DNA of 64,000 nucleotides from Sorghum bicolor (taxonomy: Eukaryota; Streptophyta; Magnoliopsida; Poales; Poaceae), in the NCBI RefSeq assembly GCF_000003195.3, contig NC_012872.2:19749804-19813803 (forward strand). Direction: 5' to 3'. Shown piece after piece: positions 22,401 to 33,600 of this stretch. A program made the position numbers and the translations under genes. How positions within the stretch are numbered: the stretch's first letter is position 1; every line of letters begins with the position of its first letter. The notes beneath the pieces were generated by a model, which was given only the letters and a program-made list of their open reading frames with translations, did no database searches and was not told the origin of the DNA.

Positions 22401-24006
22401 CTCAAGGAGCTGAGGAGGAGGAGGACTTGCCAGAGTGCCCTGATCACCGTCCCTCTACTTACGTCGAAGGCAAGCCCCGGAGCATTATAAGCCTCCTACT
22501 ATTTTGTTATCATGTTCAGCTATCAATCGACTATGGTTATGTATTGTTGCATTAAGTGTTAGGCGTTGATATGACACCCTTGCTGCATAATGACTACCTT
22601 GTCCACCTCATACCTCACCTAAGTAGGTCCAGGATCAAAATAATGCTTAGCCATGCTTAGCTCGGTAGAAGCCGGGTGATTTCCTGTCACCTGCGAGAGA
22701 TAGGTGGATGCTGATCACGGTTGGCTATATTTGCTATCGTGGAAATAACCATGTGCTAATAATGAACTTGAGACCGGGCGGGAAGACGATAGTGCAGCAA
22801 CAAGGCATGGAGGTCTTGGGTGTGAATCTATCCCCGTCTGTGTCGATTAAGGACTGATTGATGTAACGTCCTCGTGTCATGTTGAACGCATGCCTAACAC
22901 TTAGCTGGCCGGATAAGTCGTTCCGACCGCGAAGCCTACGTGTGCATCTCCAGCCGGATACCCCGTTCTGTATGAGTGCGCACCCCGGTTGGTAGTAAGT
23001 ATGTGCGGGGAGTTAATGGCGTAAGTCTGAGGTGTCAGGTTAGAGTCCTAACCCTGGCAGATTGGCGGTTCCTGGGGGTGCGGCGCTGGACGGACCCGCG
23101 AATTGGTCCGGAGTTGTGCTAAAGGTGATCCGAGCTGCCCTCATGAAGTATGCTTGGGTGAGTGCTAGGAATACCCCTCCAGCTGGATAGGAATCGATTC
23201 GAATCGCCGTCTCTCCCGGATAGTGAGAACTTGACACGGGCAGTCGCACGTAGAACTCACTAAATAAACTTAATGGTTATGATGAGAATGATGATAGCTA
23301 TGTGATAATCTGGATATGGTTATTATTGTGATGCTTAAATACTCAAGTGTATGCTTAGATTAGGTGCTAATCTAGTGGATAGTGGTAAAGTAATAAACCT
23401 GCTGCTGAAATTTTATAAATAAGTCACTTCCAACTAAAGCTTTTTATGCAAAAGGATGAGTCAAACCAGCCCACAAAGATCAGCCTTGCATACTCCATGG
23501 TGTCACTTTATTTTGGTTTATGACGGGTAAGTCTAGCTGAGTACCTTCTCGTACTCAGGGTTTTATTTACCCCTGTTGCAGATGATGTCATGTATCACGG
23601 CTACTGTGCTAACTGCCATCATCTGGCTGCGGACGATGAATAGATCATGGGCGTGATCACCTCCTTTATCTTCGGTTGCGCTTTTGTTGGGTTTGACCAT
23701 GGATCTGGCATGTAATATAAACTAAGTGTGTGTTGTTCTAAAACTACTTCGTTTCCGCTACTACTTTGGTTTGTAATAACCACTTTTAAACTCTGATGTG
23801 ATGTAAAACTATGTTCTGTGCTGAGTGTATGTAATCTATGATGGCGATGCTTGATCATGTACGATCTTGGTTGTATGTTGGTTGAATCGAGGTCTTTTGA
23901 GATTTTGTCGGACTACCGGGTTTATATGGGTTCAATTCTATTGGCTTGATTACCTTCGTGGTCGCTAATTCACTTGAATTCTTATAAATTGGACAGTTCA
24001 GTTACA
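19499..24006 (+). repeat. 5' LTR of D
   Basis: 4508 bp, TGTAACACTCC to GTTACA. A GC-rich island (about 20220-20960) carries overlapping ORFs in several frames, expected from low stop frequency. An AT-rich middle follows. At about 22331-22500 a coding-like acidic stretch (GVTVLEFELPESEG, then a Glu run) is followed by a second GC-richer block (22870-23240). No proven protein is encoded. LTRs of this size are at the upper end for plant Ty3/gypsy elements. Confidence 0.9.
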
Positions 24007-24008
24007 GC

Positions 24009-24020
24009 TGGCATCAGAGC
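24009..24020 (+). promoter_or_regulatory. Primer binding site of D (initiator tRNA-Met type)
   Basis: TGGCATCAGAGC lies two bases after the LTR CA and matches the initiator-Met complement TGGTATCAGAGC with one mismatch. Confidence 0.8.
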
Positions 24021-24940
24021 AAGATTAAGCATTTAACCATCATAGATGTATTTGAAAACAAATGAATTTGGTTTTTCCAAGCTAATTTGGCAAAATTAGG
24101 CTATATGTAGGGCTGTTTTAAAAATGTTTTGATAACTTTTACCATGCCAGTGGTCATTCCCTTTTTGCCCATATAAGGATTTCTAGGTGGCTTAATATTA
24201 CTAACATGGGGGGTTTTTCCTTTCGTCGTGCATATGGCGTGCAATTATATGGATGCCACTTACTTAAGTGGTAATGAATGGATCACATACCTCTATGCCA
24301 TGGTAAGCAATGATTGTTTTCTTTCATCGTCCTTACAGCGTGAAATTGTATGGATGCCGCTCACTTGAGTGGTAATGTATGGATCTATATGCCTCTATGC
24401 TACGGTAAGTGTGAGCTGTGAGAGCTTGACCGTCCAACCGTCGGTCTAGGGGAGTGTTAGCTGTGGTTACTGGAATACTTACATGTTTTACACATGTATA
24501 TATGAAAGTACTTAATTGTGGGTAGTAGGTGCAGCCATGTATACGTATTTGATGTATATGTGGGTGTATCCAAAATAGGTAGTGTGCTGCGATATATGTT
24601 TGTGAATATATATTGGAGTATCTAGCTTGATTGTTGATGATTGGATTTACATTTCTGCACATATACTATTGTGGGGTTGGGCTGTAATGAAAATTTCTGC
24701 AGGTACACTAACAACGAAACGTGTAGACCGTGTAGTTGCGTATAAGGAGTGCACGTATGTATACCACCGACTGAACCGTTAGAACCTTCTTCTAGGAATG
24801 GAAAGGACGTATGGAACGTGCATGCATCATGAATCATTCATAAATTCCTTATGCACTACTTAAGTATTAAATTCTAAAAATATATCTATTTACCTTACCT
24901 TGTAATTAATCTCCCTTACTCAGATGTGGTCTTTCTACAG
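24021..24940 (+). other. Untranslated leader of D with a tandem duplication and splice-like sites
   Basis: No gene seen. Two imperfect copies of a roughly 104-bp unit (about 24214-24311 and 24317-24420) each end in a donor-like GGTAAGY (24302 and 24414). The leader ends with CTTTCTACAG immediately before the ATG at 24941, a good acceptor. This layout suggests an intron-containing leader, which is inference. Confidence 0.5.
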
Positions 24941-25822
24941 ATGGCAGCCCCACACGCAAGTGAGACTTTCCTGGACATGTTTGGCACTCCTACTTTGTTG
25001 TGGAGGGTGCTAAGTTCAGTTGGATATGAGGAACCACCAAAGTACACTTGGACCGAGTCTGAGCATGCAGGAGCCTTACCTTGGGTAGATGTCCAAATTA
25101 CAGATCCACCTTATCCAAATAACCCAGAGTGGCTAGGTTGGATAGTTGATTGCGATGGCCAAACTCCTTGGGAGGGTGCCCAAGTAGCAGCCCTAGAGGT
25201 ATTGCTAGAGATATGCCAATAGTATGGTGATGAGCTAGTGAATGGCCAGCTGGATCCATCCCTAGAGTGAGTGTGACCGACACATTTGTGTCTCAGATAG
25301 GAAATGAGCCTTTAGAGATGAGAGAAACCATGTTAGGATATAGCTCTAGCCCTGCCATGAGCGCCATGCTAGCGGTACTTAAGCTGCACTATCTACGCCA
25401 GGACACCTACATAGACGCCATGCTAGCGCTCCAACAAGCTCAAGTTGGGCAGCGCAAACTGCGCAAGCGCGTGCGCAAGCACCGCAAGGCTTTTAGGGAT
25501 GCACAAGCTGAAATCCAAAACTATCACACCGCTTTGCAAGCCCGCCGCAACCAAGTTGAGAACGCAGTTAGAGAGCGCAATGAGGCACAAGCCCGCATGA
25601 TGCAAATGACTAGAGAGAGATGAGGCTATGCGCTTGGCTGAAAATAGAAATAGAGAAGCTGCTAGAGTTAGAGCCTTGTTCCATGCTGAAATGAGAGAGG
25701 AAGAGCTGATTACTAGGATTGCTGAGCTGCAGTTAGATGTCCATCGCTTAAATAATATCATAAATCCTATTCCACATCCAACCCCTTTTAATCATGAAGA
25801 AGCTCCTAGTGAGGAAGATTAG
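24941..25822 (+). pseudogene. D accessory ORF upstream of gag, coiled-coil rich
   Basis: I do not recognise a family. ATG at 24941 follows a splice-acceptor-like CTACAG. The first part (to 25222) is acidic and Trp-rich (LGWIVDCDGQTPWEG). After a TAG at 25220 and a frame change near 25258, a long charged helical stretch (about 25425-25790) with many Arg, Glu, Ala and Gln follows, interrupted by a second frame change near 25622. It ends at TAG 25820-25822. The three pieces (frames 2, 1, 2) read as one protein of about 290 residues. A coiled coil suggests self-assembly or RNA binding, but that is inference. Position, between leader and gag, resembles accessory ORFs reported in other large plant Ty3/gypsy elements. 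Confidence 0.6.
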
Positions 25823-26268
25823 AATGATGGCATCATTTCTAATAGAGAATCTGAGGAAGATATGTAGCCTAGCAATAATCCTATGATCGTGTATCAATTT
25901 CCATCTCTTTATGTAATGGACATGTAATCGGAATTTCAGTTGAGACCCTATGTAATTGGCCATGGTGCCCCTCCTATAAGACTTAAGTTATGGCAATGAC
26001 TCTATGTAACCCTATGCGCTTATTTGTGATGCTCCATGTTTATGTTGAGCTTAAATAATTCTCTGCAATGTCTTTAACCCCTGAAGAATTGTGGCTGTGA
26101 ATGATCGCGAGAATAACCAAGTGTCATGGAATATATTCTCTTATTGTACATAGATTATTGTGCCTTAAATTATGTGAATTTACTTCATTAAATTCCATAT
26201 GGCAGCAATTGAAGTTCATGATAATTATATCTGTTGTCTTAAATAGTCACTTGGTATGCCTTGTGCAG
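25823..26268 (+). other. Spacer between accessory ORF and gag of D
   Basis: About 450 bases without a supported gene. It ends in CCTTGTGCAG directly before the gag ATG at 26269, again acceptor-like. Confidence 0.55.
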
Positions 26269-27360
26269 ATGGCTGGCAATACTCGCTCCGGTCACAATGA
26301 GGTGCCACCACCACCACCTCCTCCCCCGCCTACACCTACTGAGCTACTAGCAGCTCTTGTTGAGGGCCAGCGCATGCTCAATGAGGCTAGGCAAACTATG
26401 GCGCAGCACAATCGGGGTGGTCGCCATGTCCGTCAAGGTGGAGAGGCAAACCAGCACAGTAGTTTCAAGGATTTCCAGTACACCAAGCCGCCGCTTTTCA
26501 AAGAGGCTGTTGAACCTCTAGAAGCAGATGAATGGCTCAACACTCTCGAGCAGAAGTTCCACTTGCTGAGGGTGACCGAAGAGCTAAAGGCGGAATATGC
26601 AGCCCACCAGTTGGAGGGCAAAGCAGGTGTCTGGTGGAGTCATTACAGGACCAGCTTGCCTGCCAATGCTGTGGTCACCTGGGATCAGTTCAAAACTGCT
26701 TTCAGGAACACCTATATCCCCCAAGGCTTAATGACTATCAAGCACAATGAGTTCATGAACCTGAACCAGGGCACTAAAAGCTTGACTGAATATCTTCATG
26801 CTTTTAACAATTTGTCTCGCTATGCTCCTGAGATGGTTGATACTGAGGCCAAGAAGCTTGCTAGTTTCAAGAGAGGGTTGGGACCCAAGCTGTCCAAGAA
26901 CATAGCTGGTAACAAGAGTACCACCTTTAACGAGTTTGTGAGTGATGCGTTAACTCAAGAGAACTCTAATGTTGTGTATGCCGCGTCCAAGAACCGCAAG
27001 CGGGCCTATGAGGCAGGTGCTTCACAGTCCAAGGCTCCAGTGACAAGCAAACCGGCCTATCACACACCCAATGCTGTGACAAGGTACAGGCCACCGCAGA
27101 AGAAGTCTAATGTGAAGACGGGAGTGCGCAAGGCCTTCATAGTTGCTCTTCCTAGGGGTGCTACGGGTCAAGGAGGTCCCAAGACTCCCCCTGATAACCG
27201 TCCCTGCTTCAAATGCAAACAGGTTGGTCACTGGGCGAGAGATTGCCCTTATGCCAAGAGGAATTCTGCAGCTGGAGGTAACAACCGTACGGGCCGAGTG
27301 CACTATACCACCATTGAAGAAATCCCCGAAGGTGAAGTGGTCACAGCTGGTATGTTCCTT
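26269..27360 (+). pseudogene. gag: D gag
   Basis: Structural Gag of a chromovirus. I choose ATG 26269 ([11 protein letters not shown]) rather than the upstream in-frame ATG at 26101, because the protein-like composition starts there and an acceptor-like CTTGTGCAG precedes it. A poly-Pro run is followed by the retrotrans_gag capsid domain (about residues 70-240; WLNTLEQKF and [10 protein letters not shown]). A CX2CX4HX4C zinc knuckle lies at 27204-27246 ([14 protein letters not shown]). This segment is open and runs without a break into protease, so Gag alone could still be made as part of the 700-codon frame that ends at 28366. Confidence 0.88.
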
Positions 27361-28500
27361 GTAAATCAACACCCTGCAATTGTCCTGTTTGATTCTGGAG
27401 CTTCGCATTCATTTATGAGTCAAGCATTCTCATCTAAGCATGGGCAACATGTAATTGATCTTGATAGTGGAAAATTTTACATTAGTGTTGCTGGTAATCA
27501 GATCTCTACAAATCAATTAGTAAGGGATGTGCATATTGCCATTGAAGGGCGTAGTTATTCAGCAAATCTTGTCATCTTACTGGGCTTCGGAATAGATGTT
27601 ATCCTAGGAATGAAATGGATGAGTGATCATGGAGTGTTAATAGACACTTCAACTAGGGTAATCATGTTGAGGGAGCCTGATAGTAAAGAAGCTTTCTTAG
27701 TTCAACTCCCTAGAAGCAACGACATCCGTCACGTAGCCAATGCTATTCGACCACTCACTGTGGCAGAGATTCCTGTAGTGTGTGAGTTTCCGGATGTTTT
27801 TCCAGAGGATCTACCCGGGTTGCCACCGGACAGAGAAATTGAGTTTAAAATTGATCTAATTCTGGGTACCGCACCTATCTCTAGAAGGCCATATCGAATG
27901 CCACCCAATGAATTGGCTGAATTGAAAAAGCAATTGCAAGAACTTCTCGAGAAAGGTCTTATTCGGCCTAGTTCTTCTCTATGGGGTTGTCCGGCTCTCT
28001 TTGTCAAGAAGAAAGACAAGTCTCTACGCATGTGTGTAGACTATCGTCCGCTCAATGCTGTGACTGTTAAAAACAAGTATCCACTGCCTCGCATTGATAT
28101 CCTGTTTGATCAATTAGCCAAGGCCAAAGTATTCTCCAAGATTGATCTGAGATCTGGGTATCATCAAATCAAGATCCGACCCAAAGACATTCCTAAAACG
28201 GCTTTCTCTACCAGGTATGGGTTGTATGAGTATCTAGTCATGTCCTTTGGTCTGACTAATGCCCTTGCTCATTTCATGTACTTGATGAATTCGGTGTTCA
28301 TGCCTGAACTGGATAAGTTTGTGGTGGTGTTCAACGATGATATATTGGTGTATTCCGAAAATGCCTAGGAACATGAGAAGCACCTTCGGATTGTACTCAC
28401 TAGATTGCGAGAGCATCAGCTCTATGCCAAGTTCAGTAAGTGTGAGTTTTGGCTGAAGAAAGTGCCTCCTAGGCCATATTTTATCTGAAGAGGGTATTTC
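27361..28500 (+). pseudogene. pol: D protease and reverse transcriptase
   Basis: Continues the gag frame. Protease: catalytic Asp at 27391-27393 in [10 protein letters not shown], second motif near 27595 (VILGMKWM). [20 protein letters not shown] near 28006-28060, [11 protein letters not shown] near 28138-28170, SFGLTNA near 28246. The catalytic box reads FNDD (28330-28341), keeping both Asp but with Asn in place of the hydrophobic residue usual there. A TAG stops the frame at 28366-28368, and a frameshift near 28465 moves the rest into another frame. RT is therefore truncated before the thumb. Confidence 0.88.
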
Positions 28501-28501
28501 T

Positions 28502-29100
28502 GTGGACCCATCAAAAGTGCTGGAGGTTCTAGACTGGAAGGCCCCGACTTCAGTGCACGAGGTTCGGAGTTTTCTCGGTCTAGCTGGATATTATCGTCAC
28601 TTTATTCTGGATTTCTCCAAAATAGCTAAGCCTATGACCAAGCTACTGCAAAAAGATGTGAAGTTTGTGTGGTCCCAGGAGTGTGAAGTCGCTTTCACCA
28701 CTTTACGCCGTTTGCTGACCACCGCTCTTGTTCTGGCACAACCTGACATTGAAAAGCCATTTGACGTCTTTTGTGATGCATCTGGCACTGGCCTAGGTTG
28801 TGTGCTTATGCAAGAAGGCCGCGTTATTGCCTACGCCTCTCGGCAGCTGAGGAAACATGAAGCCAACTACCCGACTCATGATCTAGAGTGAGCAGCAGTT
28901 GTACACGCATTGAAACTCTGGAGGCATTATCTGTTGGGTAATCTATGTCATATTTACACTGACCATAAGAGCCTCAAATATATATTCACTCAGCCCGAAT
29001 TGAACATGAGAAAAAGAAGATGGTTAGAGTTGATAAAATACTACAATCTAGAGGTACACTATCATCCAGGCAAAGCCAATGTTGTAGCCGATGCTCTCAG
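28502..29100 (+). pseudogene. pol: D RNase H domain
   Basis: Follows the frameshift. RT connection motif [14 protein letters not shown] (28565-28606). RNase H acidic residues: Asp at 28775-28777 (FCDASGTG), Glu at 28886-28888 (HDLE), Asp at 28961-28963 (YTDHKSLKY). A TGA at 28889-28891 sits immediately after the Glu codon. The domain ends at the VADALS motif near 29080. Confidence 0.86.
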
Positions 29101-30426
29101 TCAGAAACAACATGTCAGACCTCTCCTAGAGGAAGGGTTCAATTTATTGCATCCTGTGGTCCTACACAACATCGTAGTCAGCTGCTCGTTAGAGAGTCAG
29201 ATCATAGAGCTCCAAAAGTCTGATCCTGGTATTTTTCATATCAAAAGAAAAATGCAAGAGCAAGACACCAAGCATTTCAGGGTAGATGAGAAGGGTGTAC
29301 TGTGGTTTGACGATCGACTAGTTGTACCTAAAGACCGTGACCTACGCAACAAAATTCTAGATGAAGCTCATTCTTCTAAGTTGTCCATTCATCCGGGGAG
29401 TAGCAAAATGTACCAAGACTTGAAACCTCATTTCTGGTGGACCAAGATGAAGAAGGAAATAGCAGCTTATGTTGCTAGGTGTGATACTTGCTGCAGGGTA
29501 AAGGCAGTTCACCTTAAACCTGCAGGTTTATTGCAACCTTTATTGGTTCCAGGTTGGAAGTGGGAGGAAATCAGCATGGATTTTATTGTTGGCCTTCCCC
29601 CTACTCAAAAAGGGCACGACTCCATATGGGTGATTGTGGACCGTTTGACCAAGTCAGCCCATTTTATCCCTGTGAAATCGACACATCGAATATCCGATTA
29701 CGCTGAGTTATACTTCTCTCAGATTGTAAAATTGCACGGAGTACCTCGCACCATTATTTCTGATAGGGGTCCTTAGTTTACTGTTCGCTTTTGGGTGCAT
29801 CTGCATTCGCTCCTTGGTACAAAATTGATTCGCAGTTCAGCGTACCACCCTCAAACCTCCGGTCAGACTGAGCGTGTGAATCAAATTTTAGAGGATATGT
29901 TGAGGGCATGTGTGATATCTTCCAAGGGTGCATGGGAGAAATGGCTACCTTTAGCTGAATTCTCTTACAATAATAGTTATCAAGAGAGCATCCAAATGGC
30001 TCCTTTTGAAGCTTTATATGGCCGCAAATGTAGAACTCCTCTAAACTGGGTCGAACCTGGTGAAAGGAGGTACTACGGAATTGACTTTGTCAAAGAAGCC
30101 AAAGAACAAGTTCTCATTATCCAGCAACACATGAAAGCTGCCAAGCTAGACAGAAAAGCTACGCTGACCGAAGAAGAACACCACTCGAGTTCGAAGTAGG
30201 TGACCTTGTATACCTAAAGGTATCGCCCATGAAGGGAGTAAATCGCTTTGGTGTTAAAAGAAAGCTTGCCCCTAGGTATGTGGGTCCCTATCAAATCATC
30301 GAGAAAAGTGGCAAGGTAGCTTACAAAGTGCAACTACCTCTGGAACTAGGAACCGTTTTCCCTGTATTCCATGTATCCCAACTCAAGAAGTGTCTTCGTG
30401 TGTCCGAAGAGCGAGTCGAAACATGA
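29101..30426 (+). pseudogene. pol: D integrase
   Basis: HHCC zinc domain around 29365-29500 ([11 protein letters not shown] and CDTCCRVK). DDE core: Asp 29579-29581 ([10 protein letters not shown]), Asp 29762-29764 (ISDRGP), Glu 29870-29872 (QTERVNQ). A TAG at 29774-29776 follows the second Asp motif. A frameshift near 30170 separates the core from the C-terminal GPY/F module (RYVGPYQIIEKSGKVAY, about 30274-30325). A TGA at 30424-30426 precedes the chromodomain. All catalytic residues persist. Confidence 0.88.
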
Positions 30427-30669
30427 GGCCTAAAGTTGCAGTCTGACCTATCCTATGAAGAAAAGCCTGTACAAGTTCTTGATGTCAAGGAACGGGTTAC
30501 TCGTGGGAGAGTGATCAAACTCTTTAGAGTTTTGTGGAACCGTCAGAGTGAGAGAGATGCCACTTGGGAAAGGGAAGACTATTTACAAGTAACTTATCCT
30601 TCATTCCACGAAAAATGGTACGTCTCTCAAATCTCGGGACGAGATTTTTGTAAGGGGGGAGGGCTGTAA
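30427..30669 (+). pseudogene. pol: D integrase C-terminal chromodomain
   Basis: PVQVLDVKERVTRGRVIKLF followed by a WxxxxxxxATWE segment (about 30466-30590) is the chromodomain that places this element with chromoviruses (Tekay clade). Such domains bind histone marks and bias integration to heterochromatin. The frame continues through the polypurine tract (Lys-Gly-Gly-Gly-Leu) and its stop codon TAA (30667-30669) lies inside the first bases of the 3' LTR. It is cut from integrase by the TGA at 30424. Confidence 0.85.
30645..30664 (+). promoter_or_regulatory. Polypurine tract of D
   Basis: AAGGGGGGAGGGC lies directly before the TGTAACACTCC of the 3' LTR, and a T-rich stretch precedes it. It is also coding, within the last codons of pol. 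Confidence 0.82.
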
Positions 30670-33600
30670 CACTCCTAGTGTTAGGTTGCATGTTAACCAT
30701 GAGCATTGCACCAACATAAGCATCATCATGCTCATTCATAAGCATCCATCATGATCACATGTCATCTTATGTGTCCCATGTGTAATCAAATTGTTTGTGT
30801 GACTTGTTTTGGGTGACCTTAGTGTGTGACTAATGCTTACAAATGTTTATTGTCTTCCAAAATACTTTAATCATGTTTAGAACATCATTTGGAACAAAGT
30901 TCATGTTGAAGGTTTTGGCCAAAAATGCCCCTAAGTCATGGTTAACCCTAGAATGACCTATTTGACCCCCTAAACCTCTTTTCAAAGATGTTTTATGAAA
31001 GTTATTCTAGAGAGCTTGCATGTCTGTGACATCTGAAACAAAGTTGTAGAGAATTTCATAAGCTACAAAAGTTATGTTGATGACTTTTTATGAAAAAGCT
31101 TGGAACACATCCAAAATTTGCTCACAAGCCAAAAATCAGGGCTGATTTCACCCTTAGCCGAATTTGGCTAAGTTTTGAATCACACAGTTTCGAGGTAGGG
31201 TTGTTGGGAGCGTTGTAGTTTGAAATCCAGACCGATTTAGACTGAGCTCGTGTAATCAAACTTGTAGAACTCATGTAGCTCTATCCAGAGGATCAAATCC
31301 CAGCCAAAACCATCGAGTGAGCTAAGAGTAAAATGTCGACGAAGTTAGAGTTTCAGTCACTACAATCCGCCGATTCAGAAGCCGATTCAGTTTGGACAGT
31401 CGCCGTCCGCCGCCACGTGTCCGGCCAGGTGTCGGCCGTACGCCGTCGCTGGTCCCTCCTGTCAGCCCCGACGTCGTCCACAAGACGCCACGCACCGAGT
31501 GGACGCCTCAGACGCGCCGTTCGCCCCTCCAGAGCGCCACATTGCGTCCGCCTCCGTCCACAGCGAGCTCCGCCGCGTTTCGGCGAGCTTCTCCGGCCTT
31601 TCCACCGCGTCTCCGGCCGAGCCCGTCCGCCCAGAGCTCCGCCTCGACGTCCCCTACCTCGGCGTCACCTTCTTGGCCACTGTCGAGCACAGGTGAGACG
31701 GCATTGCCGAGCTCCGAGCTGTTCTCCCTCGCCGGAGTTCCGCCCGAGCTCACCGGCAACGTGGCCAGGCTTCTCTGCTCCACCATTTCCCTCCATTTTT
31801 GTTCCTATCGCTTTCCCTTGGCTCACTGATGCTCGGCATGAAGCTCTACCGCGTCGCCATTGCCTAGATCCGTCGGCATAACGCCGCGCAGCGCCGGCGC
31901 TCCGCCATTCCCGACGGCGAGCACCCTAGGGTCCAGTAGAGCGCGGGTAAAGTTGGTCAACAGAGTCGCCATGATGAGAGGAACACGTAGGTGCCCTTGG
32001 ATCCGACCGAGACCTCGCCGTCGTCGAGCTTCGCCGGCGACGAGCGTCTCCCCTGTCTCTGTCTCTCTGACGCGCGGGTCTCGGGTGTCAGCCTCTCCCT
32101 CTCACCCCTCTGATTCACTGTTTTGCAGATCCTGTGCTGATTTTGTAAAATTCATATCTTAAGTTTTATAGATCCAAATGACATGGTTCCAATTTTGCTA
32201 GGTTCCAGCATGAGTCTAGTTTTTAATAAAAATATGAAACATGCCATGTTTTTGCAGCAATAAATATATATAATTTAATCTAAGTTTATTAGGAGGTAAT
32301 TATATCTTGAAATCTGTTGATCTGATGGCCATGCAAATTTAGGGTGTTGTTACTAATGATATGAATAGGCTTTGATGAATTTATCATGATTTTTGGATGC
32401 CTGATTGTGGAGTTATAATTATTTTTTGTTCAAATAGGAGTTTCTTGTGGTATTTTTGATAATTAAGTTATAGCTCCTTTTGGAGTGAAACTTGCTGATT
32501 ATTGTACTCATGTGTAGACAAAGCTAGGAAAAATCTGAAATCTGTTGTTTGACACTTTTTAAGAGGGTTTCACATTTATGCCTTGCAAGCCTTTGTTAGC
32601 TTGTTATTTTTGATTCTCACAATCTGTATGTGCAAGTGCCATGAAAATTTTACAGTACACTTGTGTTAGCATGAGTAGCTTGCTGTAATGTTCTTAGAAT
32701 TTTTGGAGCACTTGGGATGCATGTTCATTAAATCACCTTAATAATTAAATAAATGAAAAAGGTGATGATAGAAATGAGTGTAGACCTTACCATGATGTTT
32801 TCTAGTGTTTCTTAGACATGTTCCATCTACTGGTGCTTTTGGTTTGAACTAATGTTACATTATTAGTATGTGTAAAATATTATTATTGCTATTTATGCCT
32901 TTCCTAGAGCAATTATGTGTAGCTGATAGCAATTGCTTCAGAACCAATTGAATATGATGTTTTCTGGTGAACTTGTCTACAACAAACTTGTAGCTAACTT
33001 GCTTATCTACTTCGTGTCCAAGTTTCATGACATTTGGTTGAGTAATTTAAAAGTTATGAATGTTAGAAGTAGCTGCTGCAAAGTGCCTGCTCTCTGGATT
33101 TTCCAGAGCAGCCAGCCAACTTTGTATGCTTTAGCATATTTCGGTTGGGAATCATTCTGGGATGTCTAAAAGTGAATTGTAGACAATTTGCTAAGCTTTC
33201 CAGAGAGTATCTACTGGCTTAGTTTGGCCAACTGATGCATAAGTTATAGCTGAAACTTTTGACAAGTTGGTTTGTCTATGAAACCAGTGACTGAGTAGGA
33301 ATAGCTAAGGTTGATTAACTTGTCTAGTTAGCCTCTCTACCAGAGAAGAAGTATGCACTTACTTGTTATCTTATGATTCACTTAGTTTAGGAGTTTATGC
33401 CCATGTGTACCTTGTTTTATGTTCCCTTGGCTCTTTATCATGACATCATGCATCATATGTGCATTATCTATATTTAGCTCCTTGTCATGCATACATAGGT
33501 GTACCCAAGGGCGTGACCGTGTTGGAGTTCGAGCTGCCGGAGTCAGAAGGACAGCAAGGGGAGCTACCTCAAGGAGCTGAGGAGGAGGACTTGCCGGAGT

